Positions 27,949 to 35,814 of a stretch of DNA of 64,000 nucleotides are shown here, one piece after another; position 1 is the stretch's first letter; each line of letters opens with the position of its first letter. A program made the position numbers and the translations under genes. The notes under the pieces were generated by a model, which saw nothing but the letters and a program-made list of their open reading frames with translations, searched no databases and had not been told where the DNA came from. Location: positions 310,001 through 374,000 of the forward strand of contig CAWHHJ010000015.1 of NCBI GenBank assembly GCA_963829085.1. Direction: 5' to 3'. The stretch is from PALSA-1004 sp963829085. Its GTDB lineage: Bacteria; Pseudomonadota; Gammaproteobacteria; Burkholderiales; SG8-41.

Positions 27949-28923
27949 ATGTCCATCCGCTTTCGGCGTGCCGGGGTATGGCTGCTGTCATCAACGTTGC
28001 TTTGCGCAGGCCTCGCAGCCGCTCAAAGTTATCCGTCTAAAACGATACGGGTCATCGTGCCGTATGCGCCCGGCGGTTCTACGGACGTAGTATTTCGGAT
28101 CCTCGCACCGCGCCTGACAGAAATCCTCGGTCAAACGGTAGTGGTCGAGAATCGCCCGGGCGCTTCATCGACTATCGGCCTGGACATCGCAGCCAAGGCG
28201 CCCCCCGACGGCTACACGGTGGGAACGCCCAACATTACGTTCGGCGCCAACCCGAGCCTGATGAAGAAGATGCCCTTCGATACGGAAAAAGATCTGCTGC
28301 CGGTGAGTCTCGTTTCGATTGTGACGCTGGTGATGACCGTGCATCCGTCAGTTCCAGCGCGCTCGGTAAAAGCGCTGATTGCCCTTGCCAAGAGTAAGCC
28401 GGACAGCCTCAATTACGGGTCCGCGGGTAATGCGAGCGCGAATCATCTCGCGACCGAGCGGTTCAGCTACATGGCCGGCATAAAGATGGTCCATGTGCCG
28501 TATAAAGGCGGCGGGCCGGCGGTCATTTCCGTTGTCGGCGGTGAAACCGCAATCTTGTTTGCAACGATTCCGTCCTCGATACAACACTTCGAGAGCGGCC
28601 GCTTGATTCCGCTCGGTGTCAGCAGCCTCAAGCGCAACGTTGCCCTGCCGAATGTGCCAAGCATTGCGGAGGCGGCGCTTCCCGGCTTCGAGGCGATTGA
28701 ATGGAACGGCGTCGTCGTACCTGCGGGCACGCCGCCGGCAATCATCTCGCGACTTAATCAGGCCATCGTGAAGGCGCTGGCAATACCGGACGTAAAGGAA
28801 CGGGTCATCGGTCTCGGCGCTGATCCGGTCGGCAGCTCGCCCGAGGAATTCGCGGCATTTATCAAAAAAGAGCTTGCGACCTGGTCGAAGGTGATCAAGG
28901 AAGTCGGCATTACCATCGAATGA
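27949..28923 (+). CDS. Bug/TctC-family periplasmic solute receptor (4)
   Basis: A 324-residue receptor with a signal peptide ending LAAAQSYPSKT (about residue 25). Family blocks are IRVIVPYAPGGSTDVVF, VVVENRPGASSTIGLD, APPDGYTVGTP and VHVPYKGGGPAV. A good site AGGGAGG precedes the start. Its stop overlaps the next start as ATGA, linking it to an alpha/beta hydrolase. The coupling suggests that the receptor captures the compound, or the product, of that enzyme or of the CoA-ester pathway upstream. No cognate permease is in the window. Confidence 0.87.
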   Translation: MSIRFRRAGVWLLSSTLLCAGLAAAQSYPSKTIRVIVPYAPGGSTDVVFRILAPRLTEILGQTVVVENRPGASSTIGLDIAAKAPPDGYTVGTPNITFGANPSLMKKMPFDTEKDLLPVSLVSIVTLVMTVHPSVPARSVKALIALAKSKPDSLNYGSAGNASANHLATERFSYMAGIKMVHVPYKGGGPAVISVVGGETAILFATIPSSIQHFESGRLIPLGVSSLKRNVALPNVPSIAEAALPGFEAIEWNGVVVPAGTPPAIISRLNQAIVKALAIPDVKERVIGLGADPVGSSPEEFAAFIKKELATWSKVIKEVGITIE

Positions 28924-28937
28924 GCAAAGGAACAGGT

Positions 28938-30098
28938 ATGGCGAGCGGCACGTGGATCGAGCAATTCCCCGGCAACATGACGTGGTCGAATGCAGCGCTC
29001 GTGACGAAAGGAATGGCGCCGTATGGCGCAGTGGCACTCGGCGAAATCGACGACGTGTGTGAACGACTCAAGACCCGGCAATCAGAGCCTGACGCGTGGC
29101 AGGAGGAATGGTGCGCGATGGCCTCTCGGCTGGAAAAGGTGGCCGATAAGGCTGCGTCGTCCGGCCATGAGATGACCGCCGGCAACTACTATCTGCGTTC
29201 CGGCATGTATTACTTCACCGGCGAGCGCTTCATTTATCCGGGTGAACAAAAGCGCGAGGTCGGACGCAAATCATTGCAGTGTCAGCGCGCAGGACTCGAG
29301 CGGCGCTATCGCAATATCGAGTTTGTCGAGGTTCCATTCGAGAATACGACGCTGCCGGCGATCTTCATGAAAGCACAAGGCGCTTCTGGTCGGGCGCCAA
29401 CCATCGTCGTCTTCGATGGCATGGACAATTGCAAGGAAATGAGCGTGCTCTTCAACGGCCTCGAATTTGCCGCCCGCGGCTGGAATACCCTAGCGATCGA
29501 TGGGCCCGGCCAGGGCGAGTCGCTGCGCCTGCGAGAGCTTTATGCGCGCCATGATTACGAAGTCGCCGGATCCGCCGCTTATGAGTATGTAGCAAAACGC
29601 CCGGATGTCGACCTGTCGAAAGTGGTGGTGATGGGTTACAGCTTCGGCGGCTACTATGCGAGCCGTGTGGCTGCATTTGAAAAGCGCTACGCGGCCGGTG
29701 TAGCTTTTGCGGCGCTCCACTGGGACCTGGCGGGATGGCAGCGTGAAATCAAGCGCCGCCACGAAGTTGATCCCAAGAATACCGCTCAGTCAGCCTTTCA
29801 TTTTCGCTGGATCATGGGACACATCGACGACGGCGAAGCAGCCATCAAAAAGGCCGAAAAGTTTTCGCTGGATGGCGTTGCGCAAAAGATTACGTGTCCG
29901 TTTTTTATAGTCCACGGTCAGGACGACAAGGTTGTACCGGTCGCATCGGCGCACGAGTTGTTCGAGGCCGTCGGCTCAAAACATAAAGCGCTGCGGATAT
30001 TGACGCAGGAAGACGGCGGGACCTATCACGCGCAGGCAGACAACCGGCAGGTCGGCGTTGACTGCATCGCGGACTGGATCAGCGATACATTGAAGTAA
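28938..30098 (+). CDS. Alpha/beta hydrolase, C-C hydrolase-like
   Basis: A 386-residue alpha/beta hydrolase. The long N-terminal helical part (about 1-110) and the core FEN-TTLPAIF resemble FrsA/2,6-dihydroxypseudooxynicotine hydrolase-type enzymes. The nucleophile is Ser in VVMGYSFGGYYASR (about 227). The Asp is in VHGQDDKVVP and the His in GGTYHAQADN. These relatives cleave carbon-carbon or ester bonds. I choose the ATG at 28938 because AAAGGA lies 6 bases upstream; the ATG at 28920 overlaps the receptor stop. The substrate is not known but probably belongs to the upstream pathway. Confidence 0.8.
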   Translation: MASGTWIEQFPGNMTWSNAALVTKGMAPYGAVALGEIDDVCERLKTRQSEPDAWQEEWCAMASRLEKVADKAASSGHEMTAGNYYLRSGMYYFTGERFIYPGEQKREVGRKSLQCQRAGLERRYRNIEFVEVPFENTTLPAIFMKAQGASGRAPTIVVFDGMDNCKEMSVLFNGLEFAARGWNTLAIDGPGQGESLRLRELYARHDYEVAGSAAYEYVAKRPDVDLSKVVVMGYSFGGYYASRVAAFEKRYAAGVAFAALHWDLAGWQREIKRRHEVDPKNTAQSAFHFRWIMGHIDDGEAAIKKAEKFSLDGVAQKITCPFFIVHGQDDKVVPVASAHELFEAVGSKHKALRILTQEDGGTYHAQADNRQVGVDCIADWISDTLK

Positions 30099-30563
30099 GC
30101 GCGTGGCTCCCGCATGCCGGCGGCTTGTGAGCGCTGCGGGCTGAGGAGGGTCTTAGTATCCGCATCGTAACGCCATGATATCGGCAATGTGTCTTTATCG
30201 CCGATTTTACATAATATACATTATACGAAGTGAGTTCAGCGCAAACCGCAACGCGATTCGAGCGGCTCGACGGCCTCCATGGCCCGCGCACTTCCAGATA
30301 CCAGTCTTGCGATCCTCGCGTTCTCATCCTCACAGGCAGCGGCGCCCGACGTCGTTCCGCCAAACGCTTTCGCTTATCGCAATGATGTGCGATCACTCGT
30401 TCCAGCGGTTCGTTCACGTAATTGTTCGAGCTAGACTGAAGGTCGATGGAGGTTGGCTCGAAGGCGATTGCGAAACCGTCGCTAATAAAATTGACGGCTG
30501 CGGTCCTGCGAAAGTTGAAACCGGTTTATCGATCCGTCGCTTTCCGTCGTTGCGGAGGAACAA
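30099..30563. other. Intergenic region with dif-like site
   Basis: The 465 bases between the hydrolase and the Q-rich gene hold no convincing protein frame. Their notable content is an XerCD-like recombination site at 30204-30231, described separately. The rest is unremarkable on reading. Confidence 0.6.
30204..30231 (-). other. dif: dif-like XerC/XerD recombination site
   Basis: Read on the minus strand, the 28 bases form an XerC-type arm ACTTCGTATAA, the spacer TGTATA, and an XerD-type arm TTATGTAAAAT. Compared with the Escherichia coli dif that I know, the spacer is identical, the XerD arm differs at one base and the XerC arm at four, giving 23 of 28 matches. XerCD act at dif with FtsK to resolve chromosome dimers at the terminus. 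Genes on the left read mostly rightward and genes on the right mostly leftward, toward this site, as expected at a terminus. It is a single copy in the window. Confidence 0.85.
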
Positions 30564-31130
30564 ATGCAAAACGATGAGACGGTACTCTACAAAGCACTAT
30601 CCGAAAAACAGCTAAGACTGCGGTTGGCGACATTACTTACCGCATCGGCGCTTTTGGTTGTCGCTCAAACTTGCGGGGCTGCGTATTCCAGTTCGAGCAA
30701 GTCTACGTATACGCCGCCGCCGCCGAAGGTCTACACACCACCGCCGTCTTCGCCGCGTGTTTATACACCGCCGCCAAAGACCTCGACCAACACAACGCCG
30801 GCGGCGACAAACAGCAACAGCCAGTCACGACAGACGGCGAACAATAATCTCAAGCAGCAACAACAGAGAGAGGTGCAACAGCGACAGCAATCCGCTTACA
30901 AGCAACAGCAACAAAAGCAGGCACAGCAAACACAGCAGCTTGCTCAAAAGCAGCAGGAGAAACAGTTACAGGAAAAGCGGCGGCAACAGCAACAGGTCGC
31001 ACAGAAACAGCAATCAGCGCAGACACAGCACGAACAGGCGCTGGCCCAGCAGAAACGGATGCTGGCGCAAAAAGAGCAGCAGGAAAAGCTATTAGCGCAA
31101 CGGGAATTCGACGCGAAGGCACGCCGATAA
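30564..31130 (+). CDS. Exported Pro- and Gln-rich low-complexity protein
   Basis: A 188-residue protein I do not recognise. Residues about 18-40 form a signal peptide or anchor (LATLLTASALLVVAQTCGA). Then comes a proline-rich stretch with repeated YTPPP (about 48-80). The C-terminal 100 residues are almost all Gln, Lys, Arg and Ala and should form a long charged coiled coil or disordered rod. A strong ribosome-binding site GGAGGAACAA precedes the start. A role in the periplasm, spacing or binding to the cell wall, is a guess. It lies close to the dif-like site. Confidence 0.65.
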   Translation: MQNDETVLYKALSEKQLRLRLATLLTASALLVVAQTCGAAYSSSSKSTYTPPPPKVYTPPPSSPRVYTPPPKTSTNTTPAATNSNSQSRQTANNNLKQQQQREVQQRQQSAYKQQQQKQAQQTQQLAQKQQEKQLQEKRRQQQQVAQKQQSAQTQHEQALAQQKRMLAQKEQQEKLLAQREFDAKARR

Positions 31131-31214
31131 GACGCCCGTCAGTCAGTAAATTATCTTTGGCCACGGCCCTTGTCCTTTGGTTTCGGATGCTGCGAGACGT
31201 GCGTGCCGTCGGCG

Positions 31215-31847
31215 TTATCGCACCGGCTTTTGAATAAGCTCGACGATGTCCTCGCGATTCTTCTGCTGCGCTAGCGTTAGCGCAGTGACGCCGGTAGCAG
31301 TTTTTGCCTTCGGATCTGCACCATTCGCAAGTAAGAGCGCAACCATCGGTGCATGGCCCTCGCGTGCCGCCATCATGAGCGCCGTGTATCCGTTGTCCGC
31401 TGTTGCATGAACGTCAGCGCCATACGCAATCAGTAGCCGCGCAATATTAACGTCGCCCTTGGTGGCTGCATAAATCAGCGCATTCCATCCGGGCTGATTG
31501 ACTTCAGCGCCCTGGCTCAACAAAGCACGAACGATCTCGAGGTGGCCGTTGAGCGCTGCGGTCATCAGCGCAGTTTCTCCGACGATGTTGCGCGCATTGA
31601 CTTGACGGCGCGCAGTGGCGAGCAACTGCTTGACCGCACCTAGACTGCCCTCCTTCGCGGCGAGGATAAGCAATGTGTTCCCCTGCTGGTCCGTGGTCGT
31701 GGGATCAAATCCGCGCGCCAGCAATGAACCGACCACTTGGGTGTCGTCCTTTTTGACCGCGTCCAGCATATCTTCATACGCTCCGGCAACCGCAAGCTGC
31801 CATGAGGTCGCGAGGAAAACAGCCAGCATGATTCTCACGTAAGGCAT
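31215..31847 (-). CDS. Exported ankyrin-repeat protein
   Basis: A 210-residue periplasmic protein with a signal peptide (MLAVFLATSWQLAVAGA) and five ankyrin repeats, such as GNTLLILAAKEGSLGAVKQLL and NGYTALMMAAREGHAPMVALLL. Ankyrin repeats bind proteins, but the partner is unknown. A small ankyrin protein follows TatD in many Betaproteobacteria, in the same order as here (tatD then ankyrin on the minus strand, 77 bases apart), which suggests a joint transcript. Confidence 0.88.
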   Translation of the reverse strand: MPYVRIMLAVFLATSWQLAVAGAYEDMLDAVKKDDTQVVGSLLARGFDPTTTDQQGNTLLILAAKEGSLGAVKQLLATARRQVNARNIVGETALMTAALNGHLEIVRALLSQGAEVNQPGWNALIYAATKGDVNIARLLIAYGADVHATADNGYTALMMAAREGHAPMVALLLANGADPKAKTATGVTALTLAQQKNREDIVELIQKPVR

Positions 31848-31924
31848 TAAGATATCCGGATACGTCGCTGTATTGTCGTGATTAGACTCGATGTTCGCCA
31901 GGTCGCTCGTAGGGCATTAAGAGA

Positions 31925-32689
31925 TTACGATATAACATTGAATAACTGATTGAAGTTGTCCGTCGTCTGGGCGCAAACGTGCTCGAAGGAAATTCCTTTA
32001 AGTCTTGCGATCTCTTCGGCCACGTGTTTGACGTAGCCCGGCTGATTTGTTTTGCCACGATACGGCACCGGCGCGAGATAGGGCGAATCGGTTTCGACCA
32101 GCATGTTTTCCAGCGGCACCTTTGTCGCGACCTCCTTGATGGCTTTTGCGTTCTTGAAGGTCACTATGCCCGAGAATGAAATGTAGAACCCAAGGCCGAT
32201 AGCCGCCGCCGCGACTTCCCAGCTTTCCGTGAAGCAGTGCATGACGCCGCCTGCGTCCCGGGCGCCCTCCTCCTGCATGATGCGGATCGTGTCCGCGGCG
32301 GCTTCCCGTGTATGGATGATAAGCGGCTTCCCGGACGCGCGCGCGGCCGCGATATGAGTGCGAAACCGATCGCGTTGCCATTCGAGGTCGCCCTTTAACC
32401 GATAGTAGTCGAGGCCGGTTTCACCGACCGCGATAATCTTTGGACGCGCGGCAAGCTTGACGAGTTCGTCGCACGATACGTCGAGACCTTCGTAATCTGG
32501 GTGGACACCGACCGAGCCATAAATCTGCGGACGCTCTCCAACGATTTTTTGGATGCGCGGAAAATCCTGCAACGTGACGGATACACAAAGCGCACGCCCG
32601 ACTCCGTTCGCAGCCATGAGCGCCAATACGGCGTCGAGGTCAGCGGCGAGTTCGGGAAAATCGATATGGCAGTGTGAATCGACGAGCAT
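31925..32689 (-). CDS. TatD family hydrolase
   Basis: A 254-residue metal-dependent hydrolase (3'-5' exonuclease/DNase type). Metal ligands are HCHIDF at 6-11, the Glu in GETGLDYY (about 92), the His in IIHTREA and the His in GVMHCFT. The ETDSPYLAPVPYRGKTNQP block near the C-terminus is the TatD signature. In Betaproteobacteria it usually follows holB and a pilZ gene; here pilZ is absent and three small envelope genes lie between holB and tatD. Confidence 0.92.
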   Translation of the reverse strand: MLVDSHCHIDFPELAADLDAVLALMAANGVGRALCVSVTLQDFPRIQKIVGERPQIYGSVGVHPDYEGLDVSCDELVKLAARPKIIAVGETGLDYYRLKGDLEWQRDRFRTHIAAARASGKPLIIHTREAAADTIRIMQEEGARDAGGVMHCFTESWEVAAAAIGLGFYISFSGIVTFKNAKAIKEVATKVPLENMLVETDSPYLAPVPYRGKTNQPGYVKHVAEEIARLKGISFEHVCAQTTDNFNQLFNVIS

Positions 32690-32805
32690 TGAAGCGCCGG
32701 GTGAGTTGCACCCAGTACTTTAACGACGTCTTCGTCCGGTGACCAGTTAAAGCGACGACATCACTCTGTGATTGCAGCACCTCCCCAAACCATCAACTCC
32801 ATACG

Positions 32806-32832
32806 GGTCGTTCGTGATATGAACGACCCGCG
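32806..32832. repeat. Perfect 10-bp inverted repeat
   Basis: CGGGTCGTTC and GAACGACCCG form a perfect stem with loop GTGATAT, between the glycine-zipper lipoprotein stop and the tatD start. It lies 3' of the lipoprotein transcript, so it may act as an mRNA end hairpin. No T-run is present. Confidence 0.45.
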
Positions 32833-32838
32833 TATGCC

Positions 32839-33336
32839 TCAATAGCGCGCTATGCGATTGCCGTCGATTCGCACGCGATCGCCGGTCTGCAGGTCGGTGA
32901 TGTTCTCCGTGGTAATGGTCTGGTATTGACCGTTGTCCATGCGCACGGTGACACGAAACGATTCATGCGGAGCGCGCTTGCGCTGTTCGACCTGATTGCC
33001 CGCATATGCGCCGCCGGCGGCACCCGCGATCGTTGCAGCCGTGTTTCCCGTGCCGCCGCCGATCTGGTGGCCGATCAGCCCGCCAACGATGCCGCCAATG
33101 ATTGTGCCGGCAATATTGCTCGGGTCACTCTTCTGTACGACTTCGATCCGGTCAACCGTTCCTGTGGACTGTGAATAGCCCTGCTGCGGCGGGGGTGGGT
33201 ATCCCTGAGCTGGATACGACTGCGGATATGGCTGAGGTTGTGAAGGATACTGTGACGAATATGGTTGCGGCTCTGCGCAGCCTCCGGCGACCAGCGCGGC
33301 AACCAGAAATGCGCCAACGGAATAAACCTTTTTCAT
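32839..33336 (-). CDS. Glycine-zipper outer-membrane lipoprotein
   Basis: A 165-residue lipoprotein. The signal peptide ends in a lipobox LVAGGC, with lipidation at Cys20. A Tyr/Pro/Gln-rich linker follows (about 21-60). A glycine zipper, GTIIGGIVGGLIGHQIGGG (about 78-96), can span or insert into membrane. The C-terminal part (QYQTITTENITDLQTGDRVRI) is the conserved tail of SlyB/17-kDa-antigen-type proteins. These help keep the envelope intact. AAGGAGCC precedes the start. Confidence 0.85.
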   Translation of the reverse strand: MKKVYSVGAFLVAALVAGGCAEPQPYSSQYPSQPQPYPQSYPAQGYPPPPQQGYSQSTGTVDRIEVVQKSDPSNIAGTIIGGIVGGLIGHQIGGGTGNTAATIAGAAGGAYAGNQVEQRKRAPHESFRVTVRMDNGQYQTITTENITDLQTGDRVRIDGNRIARY

Positions 33337-33603
33337 TGATGGCTCCTTGATGAGTAGGCGTTTTGTTATGTGCGCTTATTCTCCGCAATCGAGTGTCGCT
33401 GCGGTCATCACAACGAGCTGCACGGTGCTCGCTAACTACTTCTTAGGTGGTACCAGTTGGCGCAAAGTTCCACTGTAGGTGCGACCTTACGGTGCTTTAG
33501 GACGGTGTCCGATTAAATTCCAATGGAATAAACCCTAGAGTGCGTTCATGCGACGGTGCGTCGCTGGCAATAACAACTAACCACAACCACTATAGGAGTG
33601 CTT
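33337..33603. other. Divergent intergenic region
   Basis: This stretch separates the glycine-zipper lipoprotein (minus) from the DUF1328 gene (plus), so it should hold their promoters. I see no RNA gene or repeat and cannot fix a promoter. Confidence 0.35.
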
Positions 33604-33768
33604 ATGATCTCTTGGGCCATTACGTTCTTCGTCATCGCTCTTATCGCAGCCGTGCTCGGCTTCAGTGGTATCGCAGGCACCGCAGTCAACATTGCCTGGA
33701 TACTCGCGGTCGTCGGCATCGTGCTTGCGCTGATATTCGCAGTCCTCGGCCGTCGTCCGCCGGTATAA
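33604..33768 (+). CDS. DUF1328 small membrane protein
   Basis: A 54-residue membrane protein of the DUF1328/YtjA family. The sequence begins MISWAITFFVIALIAAVLGF and continues SGIAGTAVNIAWIL, giving two transmembrane helices with an outward loop. This is the family's usual length and Gly-Ile-Ala motif. Such proteins are often induced by stress in proteobacteria, but the function is unknown. It is followed 93 bases later by the small lipoprotein, so they may be co-expressed. TATAGGAGTGCTT upstream contains a good ribosome-binding site. Confidence 0.88.
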   Translation: MISWAITFFVIALIAAVLGFSGIAGTAVNIAWILAVVGIVLALIFAVLGRRPPV

Positions 33769-33861
33769 CTGTCGCAGCTTGTTCCGCCGGCCCGCGAGCG
33801 TCGGCGGAACAGTGACGTCCGTAGCACCGCGAATTTAACATTTAACCAGGAGGAGAAAGAC

Positions 33862-34122
33862 ATGAACTATCGAATCTGGTCCTTGGCCGCGATTGCTGCC
33901 ATCGGGTTAACCGCATGCGAGAAAACCGTTGTTCAGCCGGTGCCCACGCAGACTCAGTCGTCCCCGCCTGCTACCGTGGCTGTTCCGGTTCCAGGTCCGC
34001 AAGGTGCGCCCGGACCGCAAGGCGCAACAGGACCACAGGGCGCCCCCGGCGCTGATGCGGCGCCTAAATCAGACAGCGCCACGGCGACTGCGCCGGCGCC
34101 CGCTGATACTGAAAAGAAATAA
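33862..34122 (+). CDS. Small lipoprotein with collagen-like GXX repeats
   Basis: An 86-residue lipoprotein. The lipobox is GLTAC, with lipidation at Cys19. A proline-rich stretch is followed by eight or so Gly-Pro-Gln/Gly-Ala triplets (GPQGAPGPQGATGPQGAPGA), a collagen-like pattern. The Ala/Pro/Ser-rich tail ends in Lys-Lys. A strong AGGAGGAG lies 8 bases before the start. Collagen-like triplets in a bacterial lipoprotein can form a rod that sticks out from the cell; here only one short run exists. Confidence 0.75.
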   Translation: MNYRIWSLAAIAAIGLTACEKTVVQPVPTQTQSSPPATVAVPVPGPQGAPGPQGATGPQGAPGADAAPKSDSATATAPAPADTEKK

Positions 34123-34179
34123 GGTCCCATCTTAGCTCGCACGTGGCGCGATGCGTCTCGTGCAGCAACTGCACCGGCG

Positions 34180-35202
34180 TTATATGGGCGGGAGTGCCTG
34201 GCCGCGTAGCAGCGCCTGGTACGCGAGCAGCAACTGCTCGATCAGAAGCCGGGCGTTGAGCGGATGATGGATCATGCGCTGCTGAGCCAGCAGCATGCGG
34301 TGATAGCGTACGGTTTCGGTTGCTTGCAGCGATGGGGCGATGCGCGCAAGGTCCTTCGCGTAATCGGCGTTGTAGCGGACCTTCCCTGTTGCACTCACAC
34401 TCAATAAGTCGTACGTCCAGCGCTGCAGAAAAGCGATTACCCGTGGGATCGGGTAATCGCGCACGCGTTCCGCGAGAACGAGCATGGCGGGTTTTGTCGC
34501 AGCGAGCCCGTCGAGCAGCATTTGTCGGTGACGCCAGAACTCATCATCCTCGAGCGCAGCAGCCGCGAGAGGCGCATTTCCCGTATGAGCGAGGCTCAGT
34601 GCGGGATTGTCTGCGCCCTGCTCCCGCAGCCATTGCTCCGCTGCAGCAGCAGGTGGCGTCGGCAGCGCGAGCTGCTGGCAGCGGCTGAGAACGGTCGGGG
34701 GCAGATAGCCGGGCCGGTGGCTAACTAATATGAAACGCGTGGCCGGCGGCGGCTCTTCTAGACTTTTCAGCAGCGCATTTGCTGCGTTGACATTGAGCGT
34801 TTCGGCAGGAAAGAACACGATGGTCTTGCCTGCGTCGCCACGCGCCGTCAGGTTGATAAAGTCGTGCAGATTTCTAACGTCGTCAATCGAGATGAACTGG
34901 CTCGGCTTGCGCTCGCTCGGCGGCGCATCGTCTTCCCGCCGGGGACGCAAAACCTCGGGTAACACCTCGCGATAGTCGGGATGAGTTCCAATGGCGAACC
35001 AGCGGCAGCTCTGACATTCGCCGCACGCCGCACCATCGCCGGCCGGACTATCGCACGCTACAGACTGTGCGAGTTTGCGCGCGAAATCGAGCTTGCCGAT
35101 TCCCTCACCGCCGCGAATCAATAACGCATGAGGCAGCGCGTGCCGTCGTTCCAGAATGTCGCGCCACTGCGTCTGATGCCACGGGTAAGCGGTTAGAGGC
35201 AT
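34180..35202 (-). CDS. holB: DNA polymerase III subunit delta'
   Basis: A 340-residue clamp-loader subunit. HALLIRGGEGIGKLDFARKLAQ carries a Walker-A-like loop and a zinc-binding Cys cluster lies in CGECQSC, expected in this AAA+ family member. SRCQ (about 187) is the SRC arginine-finger motif. Delta' holds the clamp loader in the open state. Its start overlaps the tmk stop by 10 bases, so it is the last gene of the pabC-mltG-tmk-holB run. Confidence 0.92.
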   Translation of the reverse strand: MPLTAYPWHQTQWRDILERRHALPHALLIRGGEGIGKLDFARKLAQSVACDSPAGDGAACGECQSCRWFAIGTHPDYREVLPEVLRPRREDDAPPSERKPSQFISIDDVRNLHDFINLTARGDAGKTIVFFPAETLNVNAANALLKSLEEPPPATRFILVSHRPGYLPPTVLSRCQQLALPTPPAAAAEQWLREQGADNPALSLAHTGNAPLAAAALEDDEFWRHRQMLLDGLAATKPAMLVLAERVRDYPIPRVIAFLQRWTYDLLSVSATGKVRYNADYAKDLARIAPSLQATETVRYHRMLLAQQRMIHHPLNARLLIEQLLLAYQALLRGQALPPI

Positions 35203-35810
35203 ATTGCGTTCACGATCTCAACCAGCTGTGCACGAACATCGGCGATGCTGGCGCCGGCGTCGATGACGCGTATCCGCGATCGTGCTTCGGCGGCACGCCG
35301 CAAATAACCCGCTCGCACGCGTTCGAAGAAATCGTCTCGCTCCTGTTCGAAGCGGTCGGGCGGTTTGATGCGTCCGGCACGCGCGCGTCCGACTGCCGGG
35401 GCGAGATCGAATAGCAGTGTAAGGTCGGGCTGCCGCCCGCGCTGCACCCATTCTTCGAGGAGTTGCAAGCGCGCCCAATCCACGCCGCGTCCGCTCCCTT
35501 GGTACGCGAAGGTTGCGTCGGTAAAGCGATCGCAGATTACCCACTCGCCTTTCGACAGCGCCGGCTCGATGACCTTGTCGAGATGTTCACGCCGTGCCGC
35601 GAACATGAGCATCGCTTCCGTTTCGAGATGCATGACTTGCGCGGAATCGAGCAGCAGCGCGCGCAGGCGTTCGCCAAGTTCCGTGCCGCCCGGCTCGCGG
35701 GTTGTGCGCGCGACGTGCCCATGCTCGCGTAAGAGATCGGCGAGGGCGGCGAGATGAGTGCTCTTGCCTGCGCCATCGATTCCTTCGAGTGTTATGAATT
35801 TCCCGCGCAT
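35193..35810 (-). CDS. tmk: Thymidylate kinase
   Basis: A 205-residue dTMP kinase that makes dTDP from dTMP and ATP. The P-loop is GIDGAGKST at 10-18. TREPGGTELGERLR at about 36-49, WVICDRFTDATFAYQG at about 90-105, and the LID region give a normal enzyme. It overlaps holB by 10 bases and follows mltG by 4 bases, so all are translated from one transcript. Confidence 0.95.
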   Translation of the reverse strand: MRGKFITLEGIDGAGKSTHLAALADLLREHGHVARTTREPGGTELGERLRALLLDSAQVMHLETEAMLMFAARREHLDKVIEPALSKGEWVICDRFTDATFAYQGSGRGVDWARLQLLEEWVQRGRQPDLTLLFDLAPAVGRARAGRIKPPDRFEQERDDFFERVRAGYLRRAAEARSRIRVIDAGASIADVRAQLVEIVNAICL

Positions 35811-35814
35811 CGTC

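Noticed and set aside
30204..30231. loxP resemblance (16 bases of spacer and arm)
   Set aside because: The other lox arm is absent; the match is explained by the XerCD-type dif site, whose arms have the same general pattern.
30840..31100. CAG/CAA repeats as a possible CRISPR array
   Set aside because: They are a coding low-complexity run without a fixed repeat-spacer unit; no cas genes are present.
30850..31164. Minus-strand frame over the Q-rich gene
   Set aside because: The Ala/Val-rich text is the complement of the Gln repeats, not a gene.
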